Shown here in pieces: positions 50,567-62,559 of a stretch of 64,000 nucleotides of DNA. Below the pieces are notes generated by a model that worked only from the letters and a program-made list of their open reading frames with translations, had not been told where the DNA came from and made no database searches. This DNA comes from Sclerodactyla briareus. Taxonomy: Eukaryota > Echinodermata > Holothuroidea > Dendrochirotida > Sclerodactylidae. Within the stretch, counting starts at the first letter, position 1. Each line of letters begins with the position of its first letter. The DNA is taken from the NCBI GenBank assembly GCA_026419785.1, contig JAODTK010004076.1, forward strand, positions 62,001 to 126,000, in the 5' to 3' direction. The position numbers and the translations under genes are program-made.

Positions 50567-53500
50567 GTAAGTCGTAGAGATTTCTTATATACTTGCTGGA
50601 ATATTTGATGAGATTTCCAGGATAAATTGTTCGACCCAGAATAATGCAAATGGAAGCAACATATTATGCGGGTGTTTACTCAGTGATCAGGTTGTGTAAC
50701 TATTCTGTATTTACTTCCAAAAGATTTTTCTTTAACTTCTTATGCGCAAGAAGTTTCGCCAATATCACCTTTTCCCAAAATATTGTTGTCCGCTTCTCTG
50801 CGCTAGACTTTCAACTTTTCAAGTAAGAGACACAGTTAGCAACAGTGTCACTTTTCCGTCTGCTGTTTTGCCTGATTTGTCTTGTGCAAATACTGAAACC
50901 ATTAGCCGTGGTCTCTGTACAAAATAGTCTTACAAATAAAGTACCTAGGATTTGTCAAAGACTATTTTTCTCTACATTCACCGTGATCCAAAGATACCAG
51001 TAAAATAAAGCTTGAGTCTTGTTCACTGCAAACTTTCAGCACATAAAAGGTTTGTTCCACATCACACCTATGGAATTTTAATAATCATGACATAGCCTAC
51101 AATAGCTCTTTTGTCTGATACACCTTATTAGAAATACATATTCAGAATTCCTGTAGCCCAGTAGGCTAGGGTGCAGGTCATTCTTCTATCGTAACATTTC
51201 AATTACGTATGTGAATGTCGTGAATAATATAACTTCCTTGCCTTGAGTGGAATTCCGTCTGTACCGTTTGATTACTGTTAACTAGTCGTCATGAACTGTG
51301 CAAACTAGGTAATGAGTTAAGTGAAATAAAATATGACCCAATGCACAACTATGAGATACTTATGGTGAGTCGAACGAATAAGTTGGCCCAAATTGTGCAT
51401 GCCAAGTCGCATTCATTATCGTATAGTTTCACGTGTTTCACTAGTTTTCTAGTATCAATTAGTCTGTAAGTCTACAATTAAAAAGGTGAATTTAATTTAC
51501 AAAACAAATTGTTCGTAAAATGTCGCTGAAAAGAAATCCGACATTAGTAATGAACTAAATATGTGTATGTTGTACCTGCTAACTGAAACTGAACTTGTAA
51601 CCAGATTGGATCAGTTCAGCAAGGTAACATTTTTCATACGCTGCCAATTCTTCTTAGTCGTTAACCGTACACGTGGCTTTATGGCTCTGGTTCGTCGTTT
51701 CGTCTGTCGGCCACCGCCCCCGTCCTCGTGTTTTTTGCCAGTTGCGTTAGTTCCATAACTCTGATGGCAGCTTTGATTCTTAGATCCTGAATTTTCAATG
51801 AAACCTATTCTATCGCCATTTACTCACCTAATTTGTTTTAAAATGAATTCGAAGATTCTTCCGGAGAAGTTACAATAGGAATTGATGTAATGTGGCTAAT
51901 AGTCATTCTAGCAGATACTGTTCAATACATGATGTATGTAATACGTGGCCCTTCTTTTCTTAAGGTACAAGCAATACAAAAGTAGTTCCCAAATAATCTA
52001 ATTTTTACGACGTAGATCGCGAATTGAATCAATTAAACAAAATATTCATATGCTGGGGGTAAATCACTCCCGAAACCGCCTAATCATACCGCCAGGTTTC
52101 ACTGCCCAGAAAAAAGAACGCCTATTATAAACATTCGCGTCCCTAAATTCAAACGGTCACTTCTGGTACATACCGCCCATCTTTCCGCCCAGTCAATTCA
52201 TCTACATGTATCACTGTCTGTCTGTTCTGTTTGTCGGTCCGTATTATTACACTCATGAATAGTTTTTTGTCTGCTGCTATTGGTCTGACTGGTAATTGTA
52301 TTTGCGATGCAAAGTTTTTAAAGTTCGAAATCTCTTAATGGGTTGTCCAGTCTAAATATTCTTGTATCCGATAATAGATTATTACTTTGAAGTTTGTCAT
52401 GAATAAATATCTAACGTACCGCAGATACCGATAACGTGAAGCCAGATTTCATACATCATACAGGGGATCACACTAGATTCGGATTTTGTTTCACGTGAAT
52501 ATAATGCCTGTTGTTACTCAAGCCTGAAGCTGGGGTGCTGATTCTGTGCAGTTTATCTCACCATTCTTGAAAAATTAAACCTCTCGGTATTTTATCAAGT
52601 GATCGGTGCCTTGAAGATTTCATTAAACAATTTTAAGAAAACTTATAGGGATCTTTTCCCAATATTATTAGATTAATCATCGGAATAATGCGGTAAATTC
52701 GGGGCCATGTTGGAATACATTCTATTCAGAGTTGCTTCAGTACACTAAATAACAACTTACGCAGCCAGTTGATCGAGAACCGGGATATCAAATTTCGGGC
52801 AAATATTGATCCATGACAGCCTATAAATACAATATCACATGAATAAATAAAATATTAATACAACATCGTTCAATGAACAAATTTATTAAAATTGCCATGT
52901 TGCGAAAGAAAGTTGCAGGGCATTTACTGGTTTTCGAATTTAATGATTTGATTTGACATGCGATTGCAACAATTCCTGTTTAACGATATATCATCGGGAA
53001 AAGTCAGCAACAAGAATTAAAGTGGCGATAACTAGCGATGACTGTTTGCCTTCCCATAACAATAACATTATTACTATTTGTCCTTGCAGAATGTGTTTAA
53101 ATAGTTTGAAGCATGATATGATTTTTTTTTTCAATTCTTTCCCAGTGAATAAACACCCGCTGACCTAAATATAACTTTTGTGTCATCAGCTAGAAAAATA
53201 AGAATTGTCAATCCTGAGGGTGACTGTAGACACTGTAATTAGTTGATTTTGTAAGTAGTTGAATTATTCATGAACCAGTGGAAGAAGCATGTATGGCATT
53301 ATCTATAACTAAAATACCCACAGCGCCTTTAACTACATATGTCTCTCTTCTCTGAATTATAATGTTCACGGTTACACTATACACGAAAAAATCACTATGA
53401 GACCAGCAAGAGCATCGGAAATTACTCTAATCTGCACGTTTGGTATACTCCAAAACTAAAGAGCGAATTTTCCCACTTTTTAGGAGTGTGATCGTGATCA

Positions 53501-56500
53501 CTCTGCTGTCAAGGGATCATCACTCTATTTAGAACGGGAATTCAATTTTATTCCATTGATGGGAATCTTCACCTATAAAAGACTGGTAGTTCACTTCATT
53601 ATAGGGAAATGCCGCACTATTCTTTCCTATAAGCGTTCGACCAAACACAACGCGGACTTGTAAAAAAAATAGGGGCTCTATAATGCCATGTTCGTAAATA
53701 TCAGTGTTGTGCAAATCCCTTCCCTTCTTCTTAGGAATATATTTATCTCTCTCTTGGATTTGGTCTTGGGCTTGAATGGGAATGAGAGCGTTGTGTTTGG
53801 TTTATTGAATGATTCTCTTGTGTTTGTAGAAGACCTTCACACACGTTATAGTATTCGCGTATTACGACCTCACTCAAGACGGAAACTACTTTTTCGTTTG
53901 AACTATCAGCCTAAACTTCAACGTCGAATAAGATAAAATATCACATTCATTGTGGGCAAGTTAAGCACCTGACCCTCGAATTAGCTGTAACGTGATTGTC
54001 GGAAGGTTCTGGCGTGCCCCAGCTAGTATACCCCTCCCCTATTGCGTTAAAACTATACTTGCTCCTTGAGTACGGTATCCAAGCCAATTTCAAATGTTTT
54101 AACCATTATTACAGCATGCAATACACCCACGGTGCAATACAAACCAAGCTCATAAACCTTCCCGGAGACCCACAGCATGATTGGCTGATAATTTTACTTC
54201 AAATCTGTTCCTAACCATGGGTCTCGATTCAAGGCCGAGTTGAATTCTTCCGAATTTATCCATTGGAAGAACTTCTGGAAGTGTCATTTTTTTGTATTGT
54301 ATCTCTTGGATGCAGAAAAAGATCATGCCCATTTTTTCCAAGAGAGAATTTTGAGAGAACGCCCAACCGTACAACTTTTCAAATATATACTGCACACATG
54401 TATCATTCATTTTCCAGAGAAAATCACAAGACACATTCCCGTAAACTAACTCAAATTCGTTATGCATAAGAAGAAAGGTCGCAAAGAAGGAATCAGAACA
54501 GGAGTCAACACTAGGAACTCTGCGTTATTTCTTACGCAAAACGTACTGTTCACAAGCTATCACTCTAGCATTGAGCTGAACATACAAAATATTTTCATAT
54601 AACGGCTTTTTTTAATTGTATAATTATGATGACTAAACCTTTTGCTATAACTCTTTATTATGTTGGGGGAGGGGAATGCTCCTTTTGCGTTTCTCTTGAT
54701 TTGTATCATCTACCTTTGAAGCCATATATGTTTAGTTACTTTGTGTAATAATATTCCGTCTCATTTCAGTAGCGCCCGGAAACAAGTGACGGTACAGAGT
54801 CCCATGAATTCCCTTCACTAGTTGCCTGCCATTTATTTTATTCACTTTCTGGTCATATTTTACTCGATACACCAGTTAGTAATCGGGCATGGTAGGTGAA
54901 TTTGAAAAATTTGAAAATACATCCGACCCCTTTTCCTCACCATGTGACCTCTACTTCGCGTGCTCCTAGTACATCGTTTAATTGCGTCTCCGTGTTGGCA
55001 AAGCGGCTGCCTGCATGATTCCGAGGCTCTGAACTTTCAATCGAGATATTATCTCTGAATTCACCATTCACAAACATTTGCAGAGAGAATAACTACAGAT
55101 ACAATACATACACTTCCGTTTAATATACGCCAAGTTCTGAGCAGCTTCATCGTCGGTAGTACATCGTTAGCTTTCATTCCTAACAGCCTTCAATTAGCAT
55201 ATCTAATGACCGCAAATGTGACGTTGAACAAAGCATCCCGTAGAAATAATTCTGACCTAACCTTTACGCTTCGATTGTAAATTATCACAATTGCTCCTCC
55301 TCTGCTGTCCATGCTGTAAGGTCAATCATTTTCTCTTTCTTCTCACAGATTCGTCATATTTCTTCTATCAACAATCTGATTAGCCCGGAGACTGTAAGGA
55401 GGTCCTCGACCAGTGCTCCTTCTTGAAACTTTAGCGGTGTTCACTACATCAAACCAGAGGGCTATCCTGAATCATTTGGAAGTGCGCTGTGATGGCGTAG
55501 GATGGACTCTCGTGGATGGACGGTGAGATCAATTAAAATATAACACGTTACAATACACACATAATCTCTAGTAATCCTCTCTGAAAAAAAAAAAACATTT
55601 CCTTTTTTGAAGGGCGAAAGACGAACTATGTACGTCGACATTATTATTATTATTTCATGTGATTAATTATTCTTGTTATTATTATTATTAATTATGTTGT
55701 TGTTGTTGTGTTCAGCGTATCCGACCCGCACCTATTTAGTCGCAATTATACACCCCTGCATTGGAAATTGTTCAGTAGTTCTTTAATTGAAATCTCAACA
55801 GGTGATACAGTCACATCCGCAGTGGTTCTCAGGTTCGATCGGGACTGGACAGCTACAAAAGGGGTTGGTATTCCTCTCCCAGGAGTTTTGGTTGGGGAAA
55901 TGAATAAACTCTCTTTTCCTCACCAACCAAAAAGAATATGAACTGCTAATTGAGATAATGACTACGGCCAATGGTACGCTGGACATCGCTCTCTTTACAA
56001 CAACTTCCTCACGGGCCGAGCCATGGTGATTACAGAATTATCAGTGCTATTGAGAAAACCATCGTAAACGGTAAGCCACCAGCATTCTCCTTCAATAGTC
56101 TCCCTCCGATAGGGCCTGGATGGTTCACATTACTTAATACAGGCACTTCAATTTCGTGAAACAGTGTCTAGGGTCCAAATATAAAGCATTGACACGGATT
56201 GTATTACGTGAGAAGGTGAATGAGGCCTGGATAGTTCTCCTCAGCTATTTCCAGTCCTCATCGTAATACGAATGTCTTGAAATATGTGTGATCGAGACAG
56301 GAACAATTGTATTCCAGCCTTGTTTCTGCCTGCTATAATTCGGTTCACCGAACACTGTTCAGTTCCAAGCCATCAATTGCAAGTTTTTTTTTTAATTAAT
56401 TGCGACCAATGGTAAGACCGTCTAAGGACGAAAGCAGTCGAGAAGTCCGGACGGTAGCACTGTTATCGAGCAGGTCACGGAGCTACTGGATATGCGTGGT

Positions 56501-59500
56501 ATCCACAACCCTCAAAACTCATCCCTCATTTCTTGTTCGGAACCGGACAATTAAACGAATACAAATACCCTAGACGATTTTCCTCTGGTTAGGGTAAGGC
56601 TTGAGACTCAACCTTTAGGCAGGGGGGGGTATGTAGTCATCACGTTCATTATTAGAGTATCATTATGCTGGGAGAGGCGTCCGTGATTCCACTTGCATTG
56701 TGTTTCCGTTACGTGTTGAACGCTTATATCACCCGTGTTCCCCCCCCCCCCCCCCCCCCCCTCCCCCCCCACCCCCCCCAGCAAATGCATTACGGGCAAA
56801 CTTGTACCTTGTGGCAAGAGAACCTGTGGAGACCCGGTCACCTGTATTAACACATGTGAGGAAGGACAAGCGAGACGACTTGCGTCCCCTGTCTGAAGGA
56901 TTCATATGAAAGGAGAAGACTGTGTACCCCAGAGAGAATGTGGCTGCTATATCGACGAAGAAAGGGAAGTGATATACCGGTGAGTCCATGCTTATTTAAC
57001 AGGCAGGCCGTCAATGTAGGCGTAACTGAGATATGTACACACGAGACAGCTGTTTCTCGATACGGAGCATGGAACGCGTCTGTAGGTCTACTGTTGGTAT
57101 AGTCACACATTGGTCGTTGATGGATGTGAATAACCGCTGGTCTCTGTCTTGAAGCAAAATACATCGAATAAGAAGAATGTTCATGTGTTATTCAAAATCA
57201 ATATTCTGCGATATTAAACACGCTGCTTCGTATGAAAAATGGCTCAATGTGACTTGGAAGATGGTTTAATTTCTACTAACGACGATGACGACCTCCTGGT
57301 TACCCGGAATAATTGGAGCAACCAGACGATCATTAGAAAGTTATCGTATTGTTGTGTGTTCTGATAAGCCTTCCTATAACAGTAGAACGCAATTTATTGG
57401 GGAATGTATTTGGAAATGTGAAATGATCAGGAAAAGTAATTATAGTTGAGTTTTCAAAAAGTTCGTATCGACAGGTAAAATTTAAATATGACACAAGCAC
57501 CTCGGTCAAGAACCTTATGGGATGTTCACAGAAACAAAGACCGCACAGGCAAGTAAATCATTCAACAGCAACTTCTACACGTACGAGGGTAGGTCAGAAG
57601 GACTCCAATATTCATATCCGCTTGTAAATAATTTATTTAGATAATAATTCAAATTCGTAACATAGATACTCATTTTATAGGATTTGTTATTCTAATTGCA
57701 CTTTCCAGGTAGGGGGCTTTTACTCGAGTTCTGATTGCGCAAAGAAATGGTCATGTTTGAACGAAGAGCTGACATTGCAGAGACAAACGTGTGCAACCAC
57801 TGCTAGATGTGAGGAGCGTAATGGAATCAGAGATTGTTACTGCGCTGCTGGCTATTCCGGAAATGGCAAAATTTGTCTCTCAACGGTTGATGTACGCGAC
57901 TGCCAAGATCTTTACAGCGCCGGTATCAGGGATAACGGAATCTACTCCATCAAGCCAAGCAACTGGGGTGATCAACCGTTTGATGTTTACTGTAATATGA
58001 CTGACGGAGGAGGATGGACAGTAAGTTGAACTTTGATCATTTATTTACCAATGATACTACAGATAGCATATGCAACGACTTCTCCTGACACCGGTCGACA
58101 CGTATAGGTTGTATTCAAAACTGTTCGCCCCATATGACATGGCGTCTATTTTGTCTTTTGCAAATGCATGTCTGTTGTGTATTGATCTCAGGTCCCTGCC
58201 CTTGTTTTAGATAGAAGTATAATTGTGTCACATTCATCGTATTGTTAATTTAACTGGATATGTCGATTAGAATGAATATGCTAGTAATGTTTGAAATAAT
58301 TTATAAACTCACTGTTCTGTCTCGCAGGCATAAATTACAATCATTAGGTTACCTAATCTCAGGCAAATGTGATTGCTGCAACTTGTGTTTACCTCATAAT
58401 ATGTAAACAATTATGTATCTCATTAGTTTCCAGCGTCGAGTGGATGGTTCTGAAGATTTCTTCCTCGGCTGGGAAAGTTACAAAACTGGTTTCGGCAATT
58501 TGTCTCGCGAGTTCTGGCTCGGAAATGACAAGTTGTACTACTTGACAAATCAGGGCAGTTACCAGATGAGAATAGATTTCGTGAACAGCGTTGGTGATCC
58601 ATACTACGCCAAATACACTTCATTCCGTATCAACAACGAAGCCAATAAATACCAATTGAGCCTTGGGACATTCAGTGGCACAGCAAGTGAGTATAATCAT
58701 ATGCGAAATTGTGCAAAAGTTGTGCGAAAATGTATATATCGCAAGCATTCGCCTTTTCCCCACACAATCAAGAAGGCATCAAAACCATATTCCCTGACGC
58801 CCAGTCATTACTTATACCTGACCCGGCAAGATATCAAGGATGTCTACATCCGACAGAGTTTTGACTGTCTCGACGGTTACCGAAAAGCTTATCTAATAAA
58901 TTCACTGTAACACCTGCTGTACGTCAAACTAAAGGGTAAACGGGTACGGGAAACTAAAGATACCATGCGAACGAGATTGACTCAACATCTATCGGCTATC
59001 AACCCCCCCCCCCCCCCCGGAAAGAAAATCAACCAGTGGCACATTTTCAGATTGGTCACTCTGTTGAAAACCTGACAGTGCTTGCCATTCAATGAAACAG
59101 AGAAGGCAGACAGCAAAAGAAGCTTCTTGGAGCTAACCTGAAAACCATGGCAAATAAGGCTTGATTTCGAAATCGACTTGCCAACCTGAAAAATAATTGT
59201 AATAATGTGGAAATCATTTCTTGTCAGTCAAACTATATCCTTTCGATTCAGCAACTGTCAATCTACGAGATGGGAACTTGGCATTCCCGTTGCTAATCGG
59301 GGAGTTATCAGCCATCTATCAACTGAGTTCAGCACCTGTCAATCAACAAGGTGTAAACTTGGCGCCCCCATAATCATCCTGTTGATTATCGGCTGCCACT
59401 AACAATAGCCTATTGTGCATTTTGTACTCGAGTAATCCGGTTTGTCGCCTCTGCGATCAACTGCATTGATAAATGTTAGTATTGCTAGAAAGCTCTGCCT

Positions 59501-60374
59501 CGAAAGCATTGTTGTGCAGTACTGCTTCGTGTCCCCCAATCGAGTATACATATAGCCACACGTAGCCTCGTCCACATGTATATAGGAGGATATTTACCAT
59601 GAAGACCCATATGGAATAGTCACCGCTGGAGGCACAATCGCTGATTACGCTAAGAACGATTTTCTACCATTGCTGTAACCTAGATAAAACAGCACATCCT
59701 ACTGATATCAATTATAATTTGTCCCATGAGTCATTGACTAATTTTCATGTAGGGTCAGTTGATACTCCGGATGATATTAGCACGAGAACGATTAGAGAAA
59801 ATCGCTTATTAGCCTCGATTATATTGTTTCCCTGTGAACTGTAGTTTCATGCATGCATGTGAGAGGTACTCATCACAACGAATAGATAATATAAATACAG
59901 CAATGTACACAGGGATACATCAGTTTAATATACATAATACATCGAAGAGAGAAGATACTCCAGTTGAAGTCAAACTTAACATCTGCCAAATCCACTTGCC
60001 TGAATATAAAAATGAGGTCAGTTCAAAAGTCACTACATGTCATGTTGATTACGTGAATATCCAGTTACTATGGACTGAGTGCCTTTCACAAAACCCAGAG
60101 CTGAAATTCAATTCTATTTTTCTTTGCGACAGATTATGATGCTCTCAATTATCATCGGAACCGGCCATTTACTACGAAGGACCGCGACAACGATGCTTGG
60201 AGTAACAACTGTGCTGTGTATTATCACGGTGCATGGTGGTATGTTAGCTGTCATTATTCCAACCTGAACGGCGGCTACCAGAGAACTAGTTATGATGGTG
60301 TATAGTGGTATAATTTACCGGGTGGTCAATACAGCATTAATTAAATGACCGAGATGAAGATACGCCCAGTATAG
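50489..60374 (+). CDS. Gene C: secreted protein, signal peptide - partial FReD - TIL - TILa/EGF - FReD (spliced span)
   Basis: Exons: 50489-50566 (signal), 55349-55522 and 55802-56070 (first FReD, lacking its C-terminal third), 56782-56979 (TIL), 57709-58020 (TILa/EGF-like plus FReD start), 58434-58686 (FReD middle), 60133-60374 (FReD end). The last four splice junctions agree in phase. The C-terminal half is well preserved, with calcium-site DRDND and W-W-x-x-x-C-H pocket residues, so it would be a secreted calcium-dependent lectin-like protein; innate recognition is inferred from FReD relatives. Exons 2-4 contain frameshifts and stops, and the last exon has an early TAG, so it may be a pseudogene or be mis-assembled. 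Exon 1 may connect through a small unseen exon, as its phase does not fit exon 2. Confidence 0.65.
50567..55348 (+). other. Gene C intron 1
   Basis: About 4.8 kb, not visibly related to the gene A/B first intron. AT-rich; no coding or mobile-element signal recognised. Short open frames at 53688-53936 and 54150-54467 have no motifs. Confidence 0.45.
55349..55522 (+). pseudogene. Gene C exon 2: start of first FReD
   Basis: Acceptor ctcacag, donor gtgaga. Reads [10 protein letters not shown], then TAG where gene A has TAC, then [12 protein letters not shown]. After frame changes it gives [16 protein letters not shown]. The DCxEVL and IKPEGYPE motifs identify the FReD A subdomain. One stop and at least two frameshifts. 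Confidence 0.65.
55633..55715. repeat. ATT/GTT trinucleotide repeat
   Basis: Runs of ATT (55643-55655, 55679-55690) followed by GTTGTTGTTGTTG, inside a gene C intron. Confidence 0.85.
55802..56070 (+). pseudogene. Gene C exon 3: middle of first FReD
   Basis: Acceptor tcaacag, donor gtaagc. Readable pieces: [56 protein letters not shown] and the LTN...YELLIEM order are standard for the FReD B subdomain. Three or more frameshifts, no continuous frame. Confidence 0.7.
56737..56781 (+). promoter_or_regulatory. Poly-C acceptor tract before TIL exon
   Basis: A run of 20 or more C, then CTCCCCCCCCACCCCCCCCAG, forms the polypyrimidine tract of the exon 4 acceptor. In gene A the same acceptor is aacctcccag, without expansion. 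Confidence 0.65.
56782..56979 (+). pseudogene. Gene C exon 4: TIL domain
   Basis: Reads [20 protein letters not shown], then INTCEEGQ; after a frame change [20 protein letters not shown], then REVI. Donor gtgagt. The cysteine spacing and the CVPQRECGC motif are those of a TIL domain ending just before a TILa segment. A TGA lies between the halves, and two extra bases precede the donor (ATATACCG against gene A ATACCG). Confidence 0.75.
57709..58020 (+). CDS. Gene C exon 5: TILa/EGF-like segment and start of second FReD
   Basis: Intact 312-base exon in phase 0 at both ends (acceptor ttccag, donor gtaagt). Residues 1-57: [16 protein letters not shown], then [20 protein letters not shown] and GYSGNGKIC, a TILa/EGF-like cysteine module. 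Residues 62-104: [40 protein letters not shown], a canonical FReD A subdomain. An ATG at 57757 lies in frame, but the splice context shows it is internal. Confidence 0.9.
58434..58686 (+). CDS. Gene C exon 6: middle of second FReD
   Basis: Intact 253 bases (acceptor tttccag, donor gtgagt; ends in phase 1). [68 protein letters not shown]. This is the FReD B subdomain with no breaks. Gene A exon 10238-10490 has identical length. Confidence 0.92.
58687..60132 (+). other. Gene C last intron
   Basis: About 1.4 kb; poly-C run at about 59002-59018; two partly repeated blocks at 59230-59400 (CAGCAACTGTCAATCTACGA and CAGCACCTGTCAATCAACAA). No gene. Confidence 0.5.
60133..60374 (+). CDS. Gene C exon 7: C-terminal part of second FReD, with an early TAG
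   Basis: Continues in frame from exon 6: [20 protein letters not shown], then [36 protein letters not shown], then TAG where gene A has TAC, then WYNLPGG. A further shift gives a TAA before MTEMKIRPV and the expected stop at 60372-60374. DRDND is the FReD calcium site; the cysteine pair (NNC...SCH) forms the conserved disulphide by the ligand pocket. The first stop would remove about 25 residues. Confidence 0.85.
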
Positions 60375-61145
60375 GCGACAGGTCCTTAGTGAGGAACGTT
60401 TATTCATCACTTGTGATGTAATTCACACGTGCTATTGTCGAAGATATAAACATGATTGTTTGCTGTGTTGCAACATATGTTACTATTACTCGATAGTATT
60501 TGTCTTATAATATAATACACATATTATATACACATATTAGTAAATGCATCCCGATCATGTACACGATATACACATTCAAAAACGTCAACATTTCGTTATG
60601 ACTTGTCGATGCCTGCAGGACAGTGTTAACTCATTACAACCATGGAATACCATGCTACAAATGCACAATTACTAACGGTGGTTTATTGAAAGTAGTGTAA
60701 TTTGATCATATCGATCTCACCGCAATTCGCCTCGTGTTCACTTCATTTGAACTGTAGTCACATCGAACATCCCCATTTGTGATAATATCTAATAGGTGAT
60801 CGATGAAATATATGACTTTTCAAATCTCCAGCAAGTCAGTTGTTATTATATCTTTGGCATTCCATCGACTGTCGATTTTCATTATTTTTGTCGATCCTCA
60901 TGATATCATTTTACAAAATATGGTCAGATCAAACCCCAATGAGAATAAATATATCAGAGAACAATGTTCATACAACGGATTATGTCATCAAATAATTCAC
61001 TTGAAATTGATAACTTAGGAATATCTGGGGTGGTATGCAAAGGCCCACATTATTCTCCGTCTCGATGAGAAAAAAAACACATAGCCAGTCCATACCTAAC
61101 AACCAACTTACCTAACAACATGGGAGTTGGATGGTAGAATACGCC

Positions 61146-61350
61146 GCGTGGTGTTCCCAACGGTTAGCACAGTGGGTTGACCGACGGCGTACCACAGGGT
61201 AATGGGGATTAAAATCCCGGTCGAGTGATACCAGAGGCTTCAAAAATGGAAATGGAACTTTTTTCGGATCTGCTACCGGCTTCTAGGTTACAGCTTAGAA
61301 CCAGATGGTCTTATCAATCGTCTAGCACCAGACGAAAAACGGAAATTTTC
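61146..61350 (+). mobile_element. Probable tRNA-derived SINE
   Basis: CGGTTAGCACAGTGGGTTG carries an A box (TAGCNNAGTGG) and GGGGATTAAAATCCCGGTC a B-box-like element about 35 bases later, the tRNA spacing. A non-tRNA body follows. No clean cloverleaf, so not a functional tRNA gene. Confidence 0.55.
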
Positions 61351-61822
61351 CCAAGACAATGAACTAGCTCGACACGTGCACTGATAGCGACAGCAGTTGA
61401 CAATGTAGAAGTAGACCAGTGACGTGCCACAGCCCTTTCTAAGAGGATTGGCAACACACGCCAATCAAATGCTGCCTAATATCACTAGCTTCAGCACTAG
61501 AGCGATATCACAAGGAGAAACGTCATAGTACTTTTAGGAATAGGAACTCGCAGTACAAAAGGATCATTTTAAAAGAAAAAGAATTGATGCACGTGGCAAA
61601 AAACATTGAGCAAACCGATATGGTTTGCCCAAGGAGACGTACAGCTCCTATCAGCCTCGTTAACAATTCGAAGAGGTTCATCATGTGCTTTTATTCCTTG
61701 CTGAAGGCTTGAGGAATTGTGTGTTTGCTACATGTCTTGTGAGCACGATAACTCCTGCATGCAATTGTTATCGGAGTGCAAATTTGACATGTAATGTTGC
61801 TTTGTGAGATATAATCATAAAC

Positions 61823-62555
61823 GAACATCCATCAAGATCAAATTCAGGCATGTAGGTGGCATATATGGATTTGATTTGACTTGATTTGACTTGATATCCA
61901 CGGTCCAGGGAGGCGATTAAGGCTCATCTAGAAACCCTGACCGTATTGGTCGTGGATGAGCATTGGTGATAACTTGGCTTCTCTTCTCGACTAGTGCTTA
62001 TTTTTACTTCACCATCCGGAAGAACTATCAGTGAACTCCACTTCTTTCGCGGGACCTGGGGTAGCGGAAGTTCAAGTTGATGTGACGCTCACATTTCTAT
62101 CAGACAAGACTTATTGCAAATATCCCGTGGCAAATCCCAGTAGCCCCAGAAAATCCACTGCATGGAAGTGAAGATCAAGACCTCGCCCATTGCAACTGTA
62201 AGTACATCCACCTATGGAGAAACGTTCCGGTGGACTGATACCACTCTACCATTCTTCCAATTGATTGTTTCGAAGTCAGTCGGGACGAGGACAGGCAAAG
62301 CACCAATAGGATGTGAGCATGATATCAGAAGGAGGCCACCTGTATCAAGTTTCAATAGGCATGTAGGATCAATATATGATATTGAAGAACCGTATTTTTT
62401 TTCAGTAACCAGTTCGAGACCATTCGAGGTTGAGAGATGTTAAACGCCAAAAAGTTATGAGCAGATAACAGGGGAATGCTAGCATGTATCAAGATCGAAT
62501 TGGGCATGTAGGTAGCATATATGTGGAGAGAGAACCCTATTTTCTCTTGCACCAC
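61823..62555 (+). repeat. Short repeat in three spaced copies
   Basis: ATCAAGATCRAATT...GGCATGTAGGTRGCATATATG recurs at about 61828-61870, 62343-62382 and 62486-62525. The latter two are both followed by an AGARCC(G/C)TATTTT block. The first is followed by a (TTTGACTTGA)n run at 61871-61895. Confidence 0.6.
62050..62235 (+). repeat. Dispersed repeat R4, copy 2 (partner 36089-36320)
   Basis: Aligned blocks listed under copy 1. No domain recognised. Confidence 0.45.
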
Positions 62556-62559
62556 GCCG

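Noticed and set aside
56608..56989. Poly-proline and poly-glycine open frames around the C run
   Set aside because: Products of the homopolymer; the real exon starts after it in a different frame.
61146..61350. Functional tRNA gene
   Set aside because: Box A and B resemblance only; no acceptor stem or convincing anticodon arm.
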